From assembly GCF_900155425.1 (NCBI RefSeq), contig NZ_LT700190.1, forward strand, positions 541,386-605,385: a DNA stretch of 64,000 nt, written 5' to 3'. Every line of letters begins with the position of its first letter. Within the stretch, counting starts at the first letter, position 1. The DNA is from Parabacteroides massiliensis. Lineage in GTDB: Bacteria; Bacteroidota; Bacteroidia; Bacteroidales; Tannerellaceae. The notes beneath the pieces were generated by a model. It ran no database searches. It saw only the letters and a program-made list of their open reading frames with translations, and was not told where the DNA came from. The translations under genes and the position numbers were made by a program. Positions 1 to 9,285 of this stretch are shown here, piece after piece.

Positions 1-264
1 TTCCGGCAGGCTTATGCCATTCTCCGTGCTCGCGGTTTTGAGAAGATTGAGATCGAATATGTCCCCGGTGATTTTAAAGACCTCGCTCTTGGCGTCGAGT
101 TGCATGGACGTGCCTTGCAGAAAGGCGAGCATGTCCCGCTTGTCGCTCCTTTAGTCTTGAAGGTCAGCAGTGGTGAAGCAGAAATGCCGGCAGACTCGCT
201 CGGACTTCCGGATGACAGCATGCCGGTCGAATCGTTGGATAGTGAAGAAGAAAACTGGTTTTAA
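1..264 (+). CDS. PASTA-domain protein, C-terminal end (partial)
   Basis: Open reading frame entering from the left edge and ending with TAA at 262-264. The 87 visible residues contain one PASTA-like repeat (an Arg-Gln-Ala-Tyr-Ala-Ile-Leu helix followed by a beta segment) and end in an acidic Ser/Asp/Glu-rich tail finishing in Asn-Trp-Phe. PASTA domains bind peptidoglycan fragments; in Bacteroidales a short membrane-anchored PASTA protein commonly precedes the rluD-ddl pair, as here. It ends 2 bases before the next start, so it is probably cotranscribed with the pseudouridine synthase and D-Ala-D-Ala ligase. The N-terminus and any membrane anchor lie outside the window, so the domain count is unknown. 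Confidence 0.75.
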   Translation, partial: FRQAYAILRARGFEKIEIEYVPGDFKDLALGVELHGRALQKGEHVPLVAPLVLKVSSGEAEMPADSLGLPDDSMPVESLDSEEENWF

Positions 265-266
265 CT

Positions 267-1346
267 ATGGATGAGTTTTTGGACGAAATGGATGATGAAC
301 AGGTAGACGACCTGTTGCAACCGGTAGAGGGCGAAGATAAGACCCCTCAACTGTATGAACACTTCCGCTTCGTTGCCGACCGCGGACAGTCGTTGTTGCG
401 TGTGGATAAATTCTTGGTCGACCGGATGTTCGGCGCTACCCGCAACCGGATACAGTCGGCAGCCGATGCCGGTTGTATCATGGCAAACGGCAAACCGGTG
501 AAAAGTAATTACCGGGTGAAACCGGAGGATGTCGTGACGATTATGATGACACGGCCACCACGGACATTCGAGATTCTCCCTGAAAATATTCCTATAAAAA
601 TCGTATACGAAGATGACGATCTGCTGGTGGTCGATAAGCCTGCCGGATTGGTCGTACACCCCGGACATGGGAACTATACCGGCACATTGGTGAATGCCCT
701 TGCCTGGTATTTGAAAGATGATCCTGCATACGATCCTAACGATCCCGCCCTCGGACTCGTTCATCGTATCGATAAAGATACTTCCGGCCTGCTGGTTGTC
801 GCTAAAAAGCCGGAAGCTAAAGCAAACCTCAGTTTGCAATTTTTCCACAAAACGACCAAACGTGAATACCGGGCGCTCGTATGGGGTATCGTACGCGACG
901 ACGAAGGACGGATCGAAGGCAATATCGGCCGTAATCCTCGTGACCGCATGCAGATGACGGTTTTCCCCGAAGGAGATCAAGGCAAGACGGCGGTCACCCA
1001 CTATTCCGTTTTGGAACGTCTGGGTTATGTCACATTGGTGAAATGCCGCCTCGAAACCGGGCGTACGCATCAGATACGTGTCCATATGAAATATATCGGG
1101 CATACGCTGTTCAACGATGAGCGTTATGGTGGAAACGAGATTCTGAAAGGAACAACCTCTTCTAAATATAAACAGTTTGTGGATAACTGTTTTGCCATTT
1201 GCCCGCGACAGGCGCTCCATGCCAAGACATTGGGCTTCGTTCACCCGACAACGGGCGAAGAAATGTTTTTTGATTCCGAAATACCAGCCGACATGACTGC
1301 GTTGATCGACAAATGGCGTGTATATGCAAATACTAAAGAACTATAG
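267..1346 (+). CDS. rluD: RluD/RluA-family 23S rRNA pseudouridine synthase
   Basis: 359-residue protein predicted to isomerise uridines in 23S rRNA to pseudouridine. An acidic N-terminal stretch (about residues 1-30) precedes an S4 RNA-binding domain (about 42-105). The synthase domain carries the catalytic signature HRIDKDTSG at 166-174, with Asp169 as the expected nucleophile, and a later RTHQIRVH motif typical of the RluA family. Length and domain order fit RluD. The gene starts 2 bases after the PASTA gene and ends directly at the ATG of ddl, so the three form a tight operon. Which uridines are modified cannot be read from sequence; RluC or another RluA paralogue is the alternative. Confidence 0.9.
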   Translation: MDEFLDEMDDEQVDDLLQPVEGEDKTPQLYEHFRFVADRGQSLLRVDKFLVDRMFGATRNRIQSAADAGCIMANGKPVKSNYRVKPEDVVTIMMTRPPRTFEILPENIPIKIVYEDDDLLVVDKPAGLVVHPGHGNYTGTLVNALAWYLKDDPAYDPNDPALGLVHRIDKDTSGLLVVAKKPEAKANLSLQFFHKTTKREYRALVWGIVRDDEGRIEGNIGRNPRDRMQMTVFPEGDQGKTAVTHYSVLERLGYVTLVKCRLETGRTHQIRVHMKYIGHTLFNDERYGGNEILKGTTSSKYKQFVDNCFAICPRQALHAKTLGFVHPTTGEEMFFDSEIPADMTALIDKWRVYANTKEL

Positions 1347-2327
1347 ATGATGAAAAAGAACATTGCTATTGTGGCCGGAGGTGATTCTTCCGAAATCGTT
1401 ATTTCATTAAAAAGTGCGGAAGGAATCTTCTCTTTTCTTGATAAAGACAAATATAATGTATATATTGCCATCGTAAAAAGAGATGAATGGGCGGTGAAAC
1501 TTCCCGGCGGGGAACATGCACCAATAGACAAGAATGATTTTAGTTTCCGTGAGAACGGCGAGGTCAGACATTTTGATTTTGTCTATATCACAATCCATGG
1601 CACTCCGGGAGAAGACGGACGTTTGCAAGGATACTTCGATATGATCGGAATGCCGTATTCTTCTTGTGGCATGTTTGTCAGTGCACTTACATTTAACAAA
1701 TATGCCTGCAATCATTATCTGAAAGGATTTGGTGTCAATATCGCTCATTCCATACACTTGTTTAAAGGACAGACTGTAACAGACGAAGAAGTAGTCAGCC
1801 GTTTGGGGCTTCCGGTTTTTGTGAAGCCGAACGATGGCGGTAGCAGCTTCGGGGTAACGAAAGTGAAAGAGGCTTCGGCTATCCAGCCGGCAATAGCCAA
1901 AGCTTTCGGAGAAGGCAGGGAAGTGGTCATTGAAAGTTTCATCGAAGGGACCGAGGTGACATGCGGTTGCTATAAGACAGCCGAAAAGGAAGTGGTATTC
2001 CCGCTCACCGAAGTCGTTACGGATAACGAGTTTTTCGATTTCGACGCCAAGTATAACGGACAGGTACAGGAAATTACGCCCGCTCGTATTTCTGCCGAAC
2101 TGACGGAAAAGGTACAACGCGAGACATCGAGGATTTACGACATATTGGGAGCGAAAGGGTTGATCCGTGTGGACTATATCATTCCGGCAGACGGAGAGCC
2201 GAAACTGCTCGAAATAAATACGACTCCCGGCATGACGGCGACCAGTTTTATCCCGCAGCAAGTACGGGCTGCCGGTCTGGATATAAAAGAGGTGATGACA
2301 GATATTATAGAAAACGAGTTTAACTGA
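1347..2327 (+). CDS. ddl: D-alanine--D-alanine ligase
   Basis: 326-residue ATP-grasp enzyme that joins two D-alanines for the peptidoglycan pentapeptide. Visible signatures are the N-terminal GGDSSEI segment, a central NDGGSSFGVTKV loop and the C-terminal EINTTPGMT metal/ATP-binding motif. Length is normal for Ddl. The ATG at 1347 immediately follows the stop of the pseudouridine synthase gene (zero-base spacing), which indicates translational coupling. The following intergenic region carries a CAATTG-rich repeat before the acyltransferase gene. Confidence 0.95.
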   Translation: MMKKNIAIVAGGDSSEIVISLKSAEGIFSFLDKDKYNVYIAIVKRDEWAVKLPGGEHAPIDKNDFSFRENGEVRHFDFVYITIHGTPGEDGRLQGYFDMIGMPYSSCGMFVSALTFNKYACNHYLKGFGVNIAHSIHLFKGQTVTDEEVVSRLGLPVFVKPNDGGSSFGVTKVKEASAIQPAIAKAFGEGREVVIESFIEGTEVTCGCYKTAEKEVVFPLTEVVTDNEFFDFDAKYNGQVQEITPARISAELTEKVQRETSRIYDILGAKGLIRVDYIIPADGEPKLLEINTTPGMTATSFIPQQVRAAGLDIKEVMTDIIENEFN

Positions 2328-2337
2328 TTGACAAAGA

Positions 2338-2417
2338 ATAATTGACAATTGACGATTATTTGAGAAACGAATTGTCGGTTGCCAATTGTCAATTGTCCGT
2401 TGTCAATTGTCAATTAT
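2338..2417. repeat. CAATTG-rich interspersed repeat, copy A
   Basis: The ddl-acyltransferase spacer is built from repeated, partly palindromic units of the type CAATTGTCAATTG and its complement CAATTGACAATTG. At least five units are visible. The same unit recurs at 37469-37488, 43118-43160 and 49822-49902. It may form a hairpin in the transcript. No coding capacity is apparent. Confidence 0.75.
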
Positions 2418-2424
2418 AAAAGAT

Positions 2425-3585
2425 ATGGAAGTTCCTATTAATGATTTTGACGATATTCGCCCGCTGAATAACGATGAGGTGGAAGACGCGATCGAATCGC
2501 TGATTGCCAACGAAGATTTTGAGCGGGCTTTTCGGTATATAAAGCCGGATGTGGATTGGAAAGAGTTTTCAGAAACCATGCGTTCCTTCAAGACAAAGGA
2601 GGATTTCAAGGCAAAGTTGGCGTATGAAGCTGTAATGATGGTGGCAAACAAAACCACTTTCTCCCTGACGGTTTCCGGCCGTAGCCGTTTGCCGAAAGAC
2701 AAGAAACCTTGTACCTTTATTTCTAATCACCGCGACATTGTACTGGATGCCTCTTTCTTGAACATCATGCTGTATGATGTAGGGTATGGAATGACGCAAG
2801 TGGCTATTGGCAATAACCTGCTGATCCGTCCGTGGATCGAAACACTGGTCCGTCTGAACAATAGCTTCATCGTGAAACGTAATGTCCCCGTACGCCAGAT
2901 GTTGGAAGTGAGCAAAGTCCTTTCCGCCTATATCCGCCATACGATCACGGAGACGAAAGAATCCATCTGGATCGCGCAGCGTGAAGGGCGTGCCAAAGAT
3001 TCGGACGACCGTACGCAGGGCAGTATCCTGAAGATGCTGAACATGAGCGGCGACAAGGATATCCTGTCAAACCTGATGGAACTGAATATTTTCCCGGTTG
3101 CAATCTCGTATGAGTTCGATCCGTGCGATTTCTTGAAAGCAAAGGAATTCCAGCAGAAACGTGATGATCCGAACTTTGTGAAGAGCCAGCGTGACGACCT
3201 GTTGAGCATGGAAACCGGTATCCTGAATAACAAGGGGCGTGTTCATTTCACCCTGACTTCCCCGATTAATGACAAGTTGGCAAAACTGGACCCGAATATG
3301 GAGAAGAATGAGTTGATTGCCACTATCGCTTCCATTATTGATAAGGAAATTTACATGCACTACCGTTTCTACCCGTGCAACTATGTTGCCTATGATATGC
3401 TGACTGGCACACGCCGTTTCAGCGAACATTACGGGCTGAAAGATAAAAAGCAGTTTGAAGATTATTTGCAAGGCCAGTTGGATAAGATCGTATTACCGAA
3501 CAAGGATGAGGCTTTTTTGCGTACGAAAATCCTGGAAATGTATACGAATCCATTGAAAAACCATCTTTTGGCAGAAGGTAAGTAA
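2425..3585 (+). CDS. PlsC-like glycerolipid acyltransferase
   Basis: 386-residue protein of the glycerol-phosphate acyltransferase family. It has the HX4D catalytic box (Asn-His-Arg-Asp-Ile-Val-Leu-Asp near residue 95-103) and a later REGRAKD element matching the EG-R substrate-binding block. No clear transmembrane helix is seen. The start at 2425 is preferred over an upstream ATG at 2386 because the latter lies inside the CAATTG repeat and would add 13 repeat-encoded residues. A role in phospholipid or lipid A-type acylation is likely, but the acyl acceptor is unknown. It follows ddl on the same strand and is closed by a strong terminator. Confidence 0.8.
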   Translation: MEVPINDFDDIRPLNNDEVEDAIESLIANEDFERAFRYIKPDVDWKEFSETMRSFKTKEDFKAKLAYEAVMMVANKTTFSLTVSGRSRLPKDKKPCTFISNHRDIVLDASFLNIMLYDVGYGMTQVAIGNNLLIRPWIETLVRLNNSFIVKRNVPVRQMLEVSKVLSAYIRHTITETKESIWIAQREGRAKDSDDRTQGSILKMLNMSGDKDILSNLMELNIFPVAISYEFDPCDFLKAKEFQQKRDDPNFVKSQRDDLLSMETGILNNKGRVHFTLTSPINDKLAKLDPNMEKNELIATIASIIDKEIYMHYRFYPCNYVAYDMLTGTRRFSEHYGLKDKKQFEDYLQGQLDKIVLPNKDEAFLRTKILEMYTNPLKNHLLAEGK

Positions 3586-3621
3586 ACAGATTTTGCTTCA
3601 AATATACATTGTACAGCCGTC

Positions 3622-3657
3622 CCGCCTCGATTTCCCGAAGGTTGAGGCGGCTTTTTT
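3622..3657 (+). terminator. Rho-independent terminator after the acyltransferase gene
   Basis: Perfect 7-bp stem (CCGCCTC at 3622-3628 with GAGGCGG at 3644-3650), followed after one base by a six-T run. It sits 37 bases after the acyltransferase stop and closes the PASTA-rluD-ddl-acyltransferase unit. Confidence 0.85.
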
Positions 3658-3701
3658 CATACCTGGTTCCTTCACAGGCATGAAGAGGAATGTGATTGTA
3701 T

Positions 3702-3728
3702 ATATTTATCTTATAACGAGATAAATAT
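3702..3728. terminator. AT-rich inverted repeat downstream of the hybrid regulator
   Basis: Perfect 10-bp inverted repeat (ATATTTATCT at 3702-3711 and AGATAAATAT at 3719-3728) with a 7-base loop, just past the stop of the minus-strand regulator gene. There is no strong T run on the minus strand, so its role as terminator is uncertain. Confidence 0.3.
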
Positions 3729-3745
3729 AGGTATATTGCCGGGGC

Positions 3746-6700
3746 TTATTTATTTTCTTTCGCATAATTCGACGGGCTCATGCCGAACTGCTTGATGAAG
3801 GCGGACCAGAAATAGGACTGGGAGCTGAAACCACAGGCTTCCGAAATCTCGTATATCTTCATATTACCCTGTATCAATAACTCGGCTGCCTTTTTCAGGC
3901 GGCTTATCTTGATCAGTTCGTTAGGGGTCAGATCGGAGATGGCACGAATCTTCCGGTACAAGGTCGGTCGGCTCAAGTGCATCAGGTCTGCGATCATGTT
4001 TACATCTAAGGCCGGATTACCGATATGCTCGTTGATGATCTCGTTCAGCTTTTCCAGAAAACCTTCGTCAGCTTTGGTATAGGCCATCGATTTCATATTC
4101 GCTATCGGAGAGTTGAAATAGAATTTGCGTATATTGTCGCGGTTGGAGATCAGGTTGGAAATCTGCGCCATCAGCAAGTTGGTGGAGAAGGGTTTGTCCA
4201 GATAAGCGTCGGCTCCTAATTCCAGACCTTCCAGACGTGACTGCATGGTGTTTTTGGCCGTTAGCAGGATGACCGGGATATGGCTGAATTCGATCTCCGT
4301 CTTCACCTCTTTCAAAAGAGCGAAGCCGTCCATGACAGGCATCATCACGTCGCTGATGATCAGTTGAAAGCTGCGTTTCTTTAACAGCGTGATTGCTTCG
4401 GCTCCGTTTCCGGCTATCTCTACATTATATAACTGGTTGACTTCATCGGCAATGAAAACGGCCATTTCCTTGTTGTCTTCGACAATCAGGATCGTCGGGC
4501 GCGATTCATCGTGGACGAACTCTGTTTTCTGAGGTACGGCCTGTGCCATAGCCTCTTCTTCTGTTTGCTTGATGGATTCGGGTAGCTTGACGGGCAAGGT
4601 CAGGCGGAACATAGTCATGGACGGGCTGTCGGCAAAAGTCTCCAACAGCAAGCTGCCGTGGTGCATCTCAGCCAGTGAACGCGCCAAGGGTAATCCAAGC
4701 CCTGTCCCCGGTTTACCCATGGCGTCGCCTTCCACCCGGTAGAAAGGTTCGAATATTTTTTCCTTTAATTCTACAGGGATAGGAGTGCCATCGTTGATAA
4801 AGTCGATCGTGAATGTCTCGTAATCGGGAGAAAGTTGCAGGCGTATGATGATACTGCCGGATGCATATTTGATCGCGTTTGTAAACAGGTTGCTGAATAT
4901 CTTCGTGATCGCTTCTTTATCCACGAACACGTACAACTCCGGCAGCGACAAGTCGAGGTTCAGTAGCAGATTATGTGCCGTTGCCGATTCCTGGAACCGT
5001 TTGGCCGTGTCGGTCAAGAGCGAGACGATCTCCGTCCGGACGAAGCTGAGGCGGTATCCTTCTATCTCCGTTTTGCGGAAATCCAGCAATTGGTTGACCA
5101 GCGACAGGAGGCGGGATACGTTTTTATCCATCAGCGTAAGCGATTTATTCTCTTTTTCTCCGATCTTATCGGATTTCAGGAGGTGTTCGAGCGGGTTCTT
5201 GATCAGGGTGAGCGGTGTCCGGATCTCATGGGCGATATTGATGAAGAAATCAATTTTGGCCTGATACAGCTCCTTCTCTTTCTGGTCTTCGAACAACTGC
5301 ATGTTGTAGGCCATCGCCCGTTTGGTTTTCTGCCGCCAGGACCAGAATGAACCGGCGATGATGGCGAGAATGGCGACGATATAAGAAGCATACGCCGTGT
5401 CCGAGGCCCACCAAGGTGGCAAAACGGTGATGTTCAGCCGTGTCGGGGTGTCACTCCAATTGTTCGACAGGTTGGCGGCACGTACCTCGAAGGTGTAATC
5501 GCCCGGATGTAGTTCAGTGAAATAGACCGTATTACGCTCTCCGATCGAAATCCATTCTTTGTCCATATTCCCCATCCTGTATGCATACTGGACAGATTTG
5601 GGGGCGATGAAGTTGAGCGCGGAAAAGTTGATGCTGAATGTGGATTGCTTGTAGGTCAACGTGAGCTTTTTCGTCTCCGATTCGGCCGAGCAGTTGATGA
5701 TGCGTTTCTCTCCGGCCTCGTTCTGGATTTCGAGGCTTCCTAAGTGAACGTTCATCTTTTCGGCTGTCGGGATAACTTCGGATGGTTTGAAATGGATAAA
5801 GCCCTTGACCGAACCGAAATAGAAAGTCCCTTCATTATCTTTGAAGGCGGAGTTGTCGTTGAACTGGCGGGTGATAAGCCCGTGGGATTCCGTGTAGGTC
5901 GTGATCTTACCCGTTCCGGTCTCCAGGCTGACCAGCCCGTTGGCTGTGCTGATCCACAAGTTTTCGTTTTCGTCGGGCAAGATGCGGAAGGCAACGTTGC
6001 TCGGCATGCCGTTTTTTACGGTGTAATGCAGGGACTCGCCGGTCTGGAAGTCATATTTGATAACCCCTTCTACGGTAGCGAACCACATATTGCCGTCTTT
6101 GTCCTCGCAAGCGTCGTTGACAAAATTGTGACGTTGGGTGTTCAGCTTGTCGTACGGCAGATACATGCCGGTATTGCTGATCGGATTGTAATAGAAACTG
6201 CGGTTGAACATGCCGGTCCAGATTCTTCCCAGGCGGTCCTCGTAGATGCAGTTCACCGCGAAAGGGGGAAATTGCGGAGCATATAGGAAACGATCGTTCA
6301 GGAAGTCATATTTGTAGATACCGTCGTCGGTCCCGACATAGACTTGTCCCTCCTGCAATACCTTGATGCAGCGGACAGTGCTGTTCTTTACCGTCAGCGA
6401 ATCTTTCAGCAGGTTATAATGTTTGATCACTTTCCTCGTTTTGATATCCATCAGGTCGATGCCGTGGATGACATGGCCGATCCAAAGCCGGTCGCCTGAT
6501 GCAGCCAAGCCTCGGATATTGGTGTGCGACAAGCCGTTTTCTCCCGGAACCGGTTGGTAGTTGGTGAATGTCCCGGTTTTCTTTTCCAGACAGTTGATAC
6601 CCGCATCTTCCGTCCCGACCCATATATTACCGTATATATCGGTGCAGATATCGCGGATCACTTCTCCTTTCATCGAATGCTGCCCGTCCCAGGGATAATG

Positions 6701-7714
6701 CACATGGAAAGGGCGGAAAGGAGAATAGTAGTTGAGTCCGTTCTGGTGGAAACAAATCCAGATGCCGTTTTCCCTGTCCCGGCAGAATGCCGAGATAAAA
6801 TGGCTCGATAAGGCATACGGGTCCAACGGGTCTTGCCGGATACGGATACATTCGGCGGTGTTGATCTGATAGATAAACAACCCGGAATCCGTCCCGATCC
6901 ACAGTTCGTCCTTGTCTTTTTCGAGGAAGCTGTTGATCAGGATCGTAAGCTGGTTGAGCTTTTGGATGTTCAGATCCTGGTAGTCGCGTGTCGCCGGATC
7001 GAATATCTTCACGTCATCATGCTCGAAAGCGATGTAAATGCGGTCGGTCGTGGGAGAAGGGTACAACATGGAGAGCTTCCGCGGGCTGTTCGATGATGAA
7101 TGGGCGAATACATTATAGGATTCCGTTGTCCCGTCTTCCGGATTCAGCAAAGAGATCATTCCATCAGAACTCCCGATCCAGATGTCGTTTTCGCGGGTAA
7201 TGCAAAAAGAGGTATAGTTCTGGTTCTCTTCCGGAGCAAAGATGCGGAATTGGCTGTCCTCCGTATTGAACCGGATCAGGTTGCCGTCCATCAGTATCCA
7301 TAGTTTGTTTTCTTTGTCGAACTGGAAAATCTCGATTCCTTTATCGGCCGTGAAAGGAATGTGCCGGAACGATTCCTTTTCGTCGTCATACTGGTATAAC
7401 CCCGAAAGCGTCCCGACCCATAGGTCGCCGTTCATGTCGCTGCCCAGGCATGTGATCCAGTTGCTTCCCAATGTTTCGGCTTCGTCGGGGTCGTTGCGGA
7501 ACACTTTGAACGTATAGCCGTCGAAGCGGTTCAGACCGTCTCGCGTCCCGATCCATATATATCCTTTCTTGTCCTGCACGCAACAAGTGGCCATGTTGTC
7601 GCTGAGCCCGTTTTCGACCTGGTAGTGTCGGAAAAGGTAATTGCTGTCGTCAGCATATGCCCGGGTGAGACAAAATATGAATAGGATGGATAAGATCAAC
7701 TTCAGATGTTTCAT
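3746..7714 (-). CDS. Hybrid two-component system regulator (sensor kinase + response regulator + AraC HTH)
   Basis: 1322-residue one-piece signalling protein of the Bacteroidetes HTCS type. Order: signal peptide (residues 1-21), two-component-regulator propeller repeats rich in W-IGT and W-GT motifs (about 25-690), a Y_Y_Y domain (about 700-765), one transmembrane helix (about 775-795), a histidine-kinase core with the phosphoacceptor in NIAHEIRTPL (His829), an ATPase domain with the GTGLGL motif, a receiver domain with Asp1122 in SDVMMP, and a C-terminal AraC-type helix-turn-helix. In the family the periplasmic propellers bind a carbohydrate fragment and the protein activates a neighbouring utilisation locus. 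Here no SusC/SusD or glycoside hydrolase genes are nearby; the divergent neighbour is a nucleoside symporter. The ligand and target are therefore unknown. Confidence 0.93.
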   Translation of the reverse strand: MKHLKLILSILFIFCLTRAYADDSNYLFRHYQVENGLSDNMATCCVQDKKGYIWIGTRDGLNRFDGYTFKVFRNDPDEAETLGSNWITCLGSDMNGDLWVGTLSGLYQYDDEKESFRHIPFTADKGIEIFQFDKENKLWILMDGNLIRFNTEDSQFRIFAPEENQNYTSFCITRENDIWIGSSDGMISLLNPEDGTTESYNVFAHSSSNSPRKLSMLYPSPTTDRIYIAFEHDDVKIFDPATRDYQDLNIQKLNQLTILINSFLEKDKDELWIGTDSGLFIYQINTAECIRIRQDPLDPYALSSHFISAFCRDRENGIWICFHQNGLNYYSPFRPFHVHYPWDGQHSMKGEVIRDICTDIYGNIWVGTEDAGINCLEKKTGTFTNYQPVPGENGLSHTNIRGLAASGDRLWIGHVIHGIDLMDIKTRKVIKHYNLLKDSLTVKNSTVRCIKVLQEGQVYVGTDDGIYKYDFLNDRFLYAPQFPPFAVNCIYEDRLGRIWTGMFNRSFYYNPISNTGMYLPYDKLNTQRHNFVNDACEDKDGNMWFATVEGVIKYDFQTGESLHYTVKNGMPSNVAFRILPDENENLWISTANGLVSLETGTGKITTYTESHGLITRQFNDNSAFKDNEGTFYFGSVKGFIHFKPSEVIPTAEKMNVHLGSLEIQNEAGEKRIINCSAESETKKLTLTYKQSTFSINFSALNFIAPKSVQYAYRMGNMDKEWISIGERNTVYFTELHPGDYTFEVRAANLSNNWSDTPTRLNITVLPPWWASDTAYASYIVAILAIIAGSFWSWRQKTKRAMAYNMQLFEDQKEKELYQAKIDFFINIAHEIRTPLTLIKNPLEHLLKSDKIGEKENKSLTLMDKNVSRLLSLVNQLLDFRKTEIEGYRLSFVRTEIVSLLTDTAKRFQESATAHNLLLNLDLSLPELYVFVDKEAITKIFSNLFTNAIKYASGSIIIRLQLSPDYETFTIDFINDGTPIPVELKEKIFEPFYRVEGDAMGKPGTGLGLPLARSLAEMHHGSLLLETFADSPSMTMFRLTLPVKLPESIKQTEEEAMAQAVPQKTEFVHDESRPTILIVEDNKEMAVFIADEVNQLYNVEIAGNGAEAITLLKKRSFQLIISDVMMPVMDGFALLKEVKTEIEFSHIPVILLTAKNTMQSRLEGLELGADAYLDKPFSTNLLMAQISNLISNRDNIRKFYFNSPIANMKSMAYTKADEGFLEKLNEIINEHIGNPALDVNMIADLMHLSRPTLYRKIRAISDLTPNELIKISRLKKAAELLIQGNMKIYEISEACGFSSQSYFWSAFIKQFGMSPSNYAKENK

Positions 7715-7883
7715 ATATGACTTTGCTATTATGGGCGAAAGATACTGAAAAATGCATTATGGATTTCCTTTTATTGTATCACGGATTTCATAAATCATCT
7801 CAATAAGGGTGATAACAGCAGAGAATGAGAAGAATACGGGAAAGATTGCAACAAGGTCGAACAAACCGGCATCAGGGAATCGA

Positions 7884-7891
7884 TACTTTTG
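7884..7891 (+). promoter_or_regulatory. Candidate -7 box for the nucleoside symporter
   Basis: TACTTTTG matches the Bacteroidales TAnnTTTG -7 element, about 48 bases before the chosen ATG at 7939. No clear -33 TTTG was found at the usual spacing. The rest of the 224-base divergent region (7715-7938) shows nothing else recognisable. Confidence 0.5.
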
Positions 7892-7938
7892 CACCATGTG
7901 AAACACAGGTAATAAAAACCTTTTATTCTAATTATAAT

Positions 7939-9174
7939 ATGAACACTCTTACAACAAGAAAACAAGGAATCGGAACGAATGTTCAACTTTGCACCATGAT
8001 GTTTATGCAGTATATGCTGAGTGCAGTCTGGTGGGTTCCTTTAGCCGCTTATCTTTCCCATACGCTTAAATTGGAAGTGTATCAGGTCTCACTGGTGTTG
8101 AGTGCGATGGCTATCGGTGCGATGGCATCCTCTTTTATCGGTGCGATTGCCGACCGCTATTTTGCTGCCGAAAAGATATTGGCCGTATTGAATATACTGA
8201 CAGGTGCCTTTTTGCTCCTGGCAGCTCAGCAGACTTCATTTGTCCCGCTTATGACATGTGTCGTGTTGGCGATGCTTTGCCATATGCCAACACAGAGCCT
8301 GACCAGTACGATCGCCATGAGCCATACGCCTTCTGAACAGTTCCCGCGTATCCGTATGTTCGGTTCGGTGGGATGGGTCGCTTCCGGCATCTTTAGTGTG
8401 ATCGCCCTTCATGTGATGCATTTGTCTGCATTCGACGATACGAACCTGCCGATGTATTGTGGCGCCGCCGTCTGTTTCGTGGCTGCACTTCTGAACTTGC
8501 GATTGCCGCACACGCCGCCTTCTGTAGATAAGAAAGCCGGCATCTCGGTGATGGATATAACAGGCTTCAGCGCTTTCTCCCTGATGAAGGATAAGAACTA
8601 CCGGGTTTTTATGATCCTGACGTTCTTGGCTATTATCCCGTTCAACCTGTATCATGTATACGGGTCGATGATTCTTGCCGACGAGCATGTGCAGAATATA
8701 ACGGTGACGCTGAACCTCGGACAGTTGGCCGAAATGTTTTTCCTGGTTATCACCACTTCGATTCTGATAAAGTCCGGGATCAAGAATACCTTGATCTTCG
8801 GTATGATAGCCCTCGTGGTCCGGTATACTTCGTTCTATATCGGTGCGGAAACGGGCCTGCAATGGTTCTATTATATCGGAATTATCGTACACGGGTTGAT
8901 CTTCGGCCTTTTCTTTGTCGGTGGCCAGGTTTATACAGATAATGTGGCACCCAAAGAAATGAAGGCACAGGCACAAGGCCTGCTCTTTTTCCTGGTATGG
9001 GGTATCGGCTTCTTGATCGGGACGCTTTGGAACGGATGGCTGATCGGCCTTTTCCGTGACGGAGATAAATGTGACTGGCCTGTCGTCTTTGCCATCTCGA
9101 CCTTGTTCTCGTTCATATTATTGATCCTTTTTGTCTTCTTATTCAAACCGGTAGCATTAAAGACTGATAAATAA
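7939..9174 (+). CDS. Nucleoside:H+ symporter family (MFS) transporter
   Basis: 411-residue polytopic membrane protein of the NupG/XapB-type nucleoside symporter family, with about 12 hydrophobic segments. Family-like features include the N-terminal MQYMLSAVWWVPL helix, an AIADRYF loop after helix 2 and the late FGLFFVGGQVY helix. The start at 7939 is chosen over an upstream ATG at 7825 because it gives a normal MFS N-terminus and lies after a TAnnTTTG box at 7884. It is expected to import nucleosides across the inner membrane with protons. It is divergent from the hybrid regulator, which could control it, though nothing in the sequence proves that. A strong terminator follows. Confidence 0.85.
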   Translation: MNTLTTRKQGIGTNVQLCTMMFMQYMLSAVWWVPLAAYLSHTLKLEVYQVSLVLSAMAIGAMASSFIGAIADRYFAAEKILAVLNILTGAFLLLAAQQTSFVPLMTCVVLAMLCHMPTQSLTSTIAMSHTPSEQFPRIRMFGSVGWVASGIFSVIALHVMHLSAFDDTNLPMYCGAAVCFVAALLNLRLPHTPPSVDKKAGISVMDITGFSAFSLMKDKNYRVFMILTFLAIIPFNLYHVYGSMILADEHVQNITVTLNLGQLAEMFFLVITTSILIKSGIKNTLIFGMIALVVRYTSFYIGAETGLQWFYYIGIIVHGLIFGLFFVGGQVYTDNVAPKEMKAQAQGLLFFLVWGIGFLIGTLWNGWLIGLFRDGDKCDWPVVFAISTLFSFILLILFVFLFKPVALKTDK

Positions 9175-9249
9175 CATAAACGCAGTAATAAACCAAAAGC
9201 CTTTTTAATTCTCAAGATCAAATATATTGTCATGCTGTAATAGCAGGAA

Positions 9250-9285
9250 GGCGTGTCCGAAGTTCCATTCGGATGCGCCTTTTTT
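9250..9285 (+). terminator. Rho-independent terminator after the nucleoside symporter
   Basis: Twelve-base arms (GGCGTGTCCGAA at 9250-9261 and TTCGGATGCGCC at 9268-9279), paired with two G-T wobbles, followed by six T. It lies between the symporter and the convergent beta-barrel gene, whose stop codon overlaps the T run. Confidence 0.85.

Noticed and set aside
261-1244. 327-codon minus-strand frame opposite rluD
   Set aside because: Antisense to rluD, which has its catalytic motif and fits the operon.
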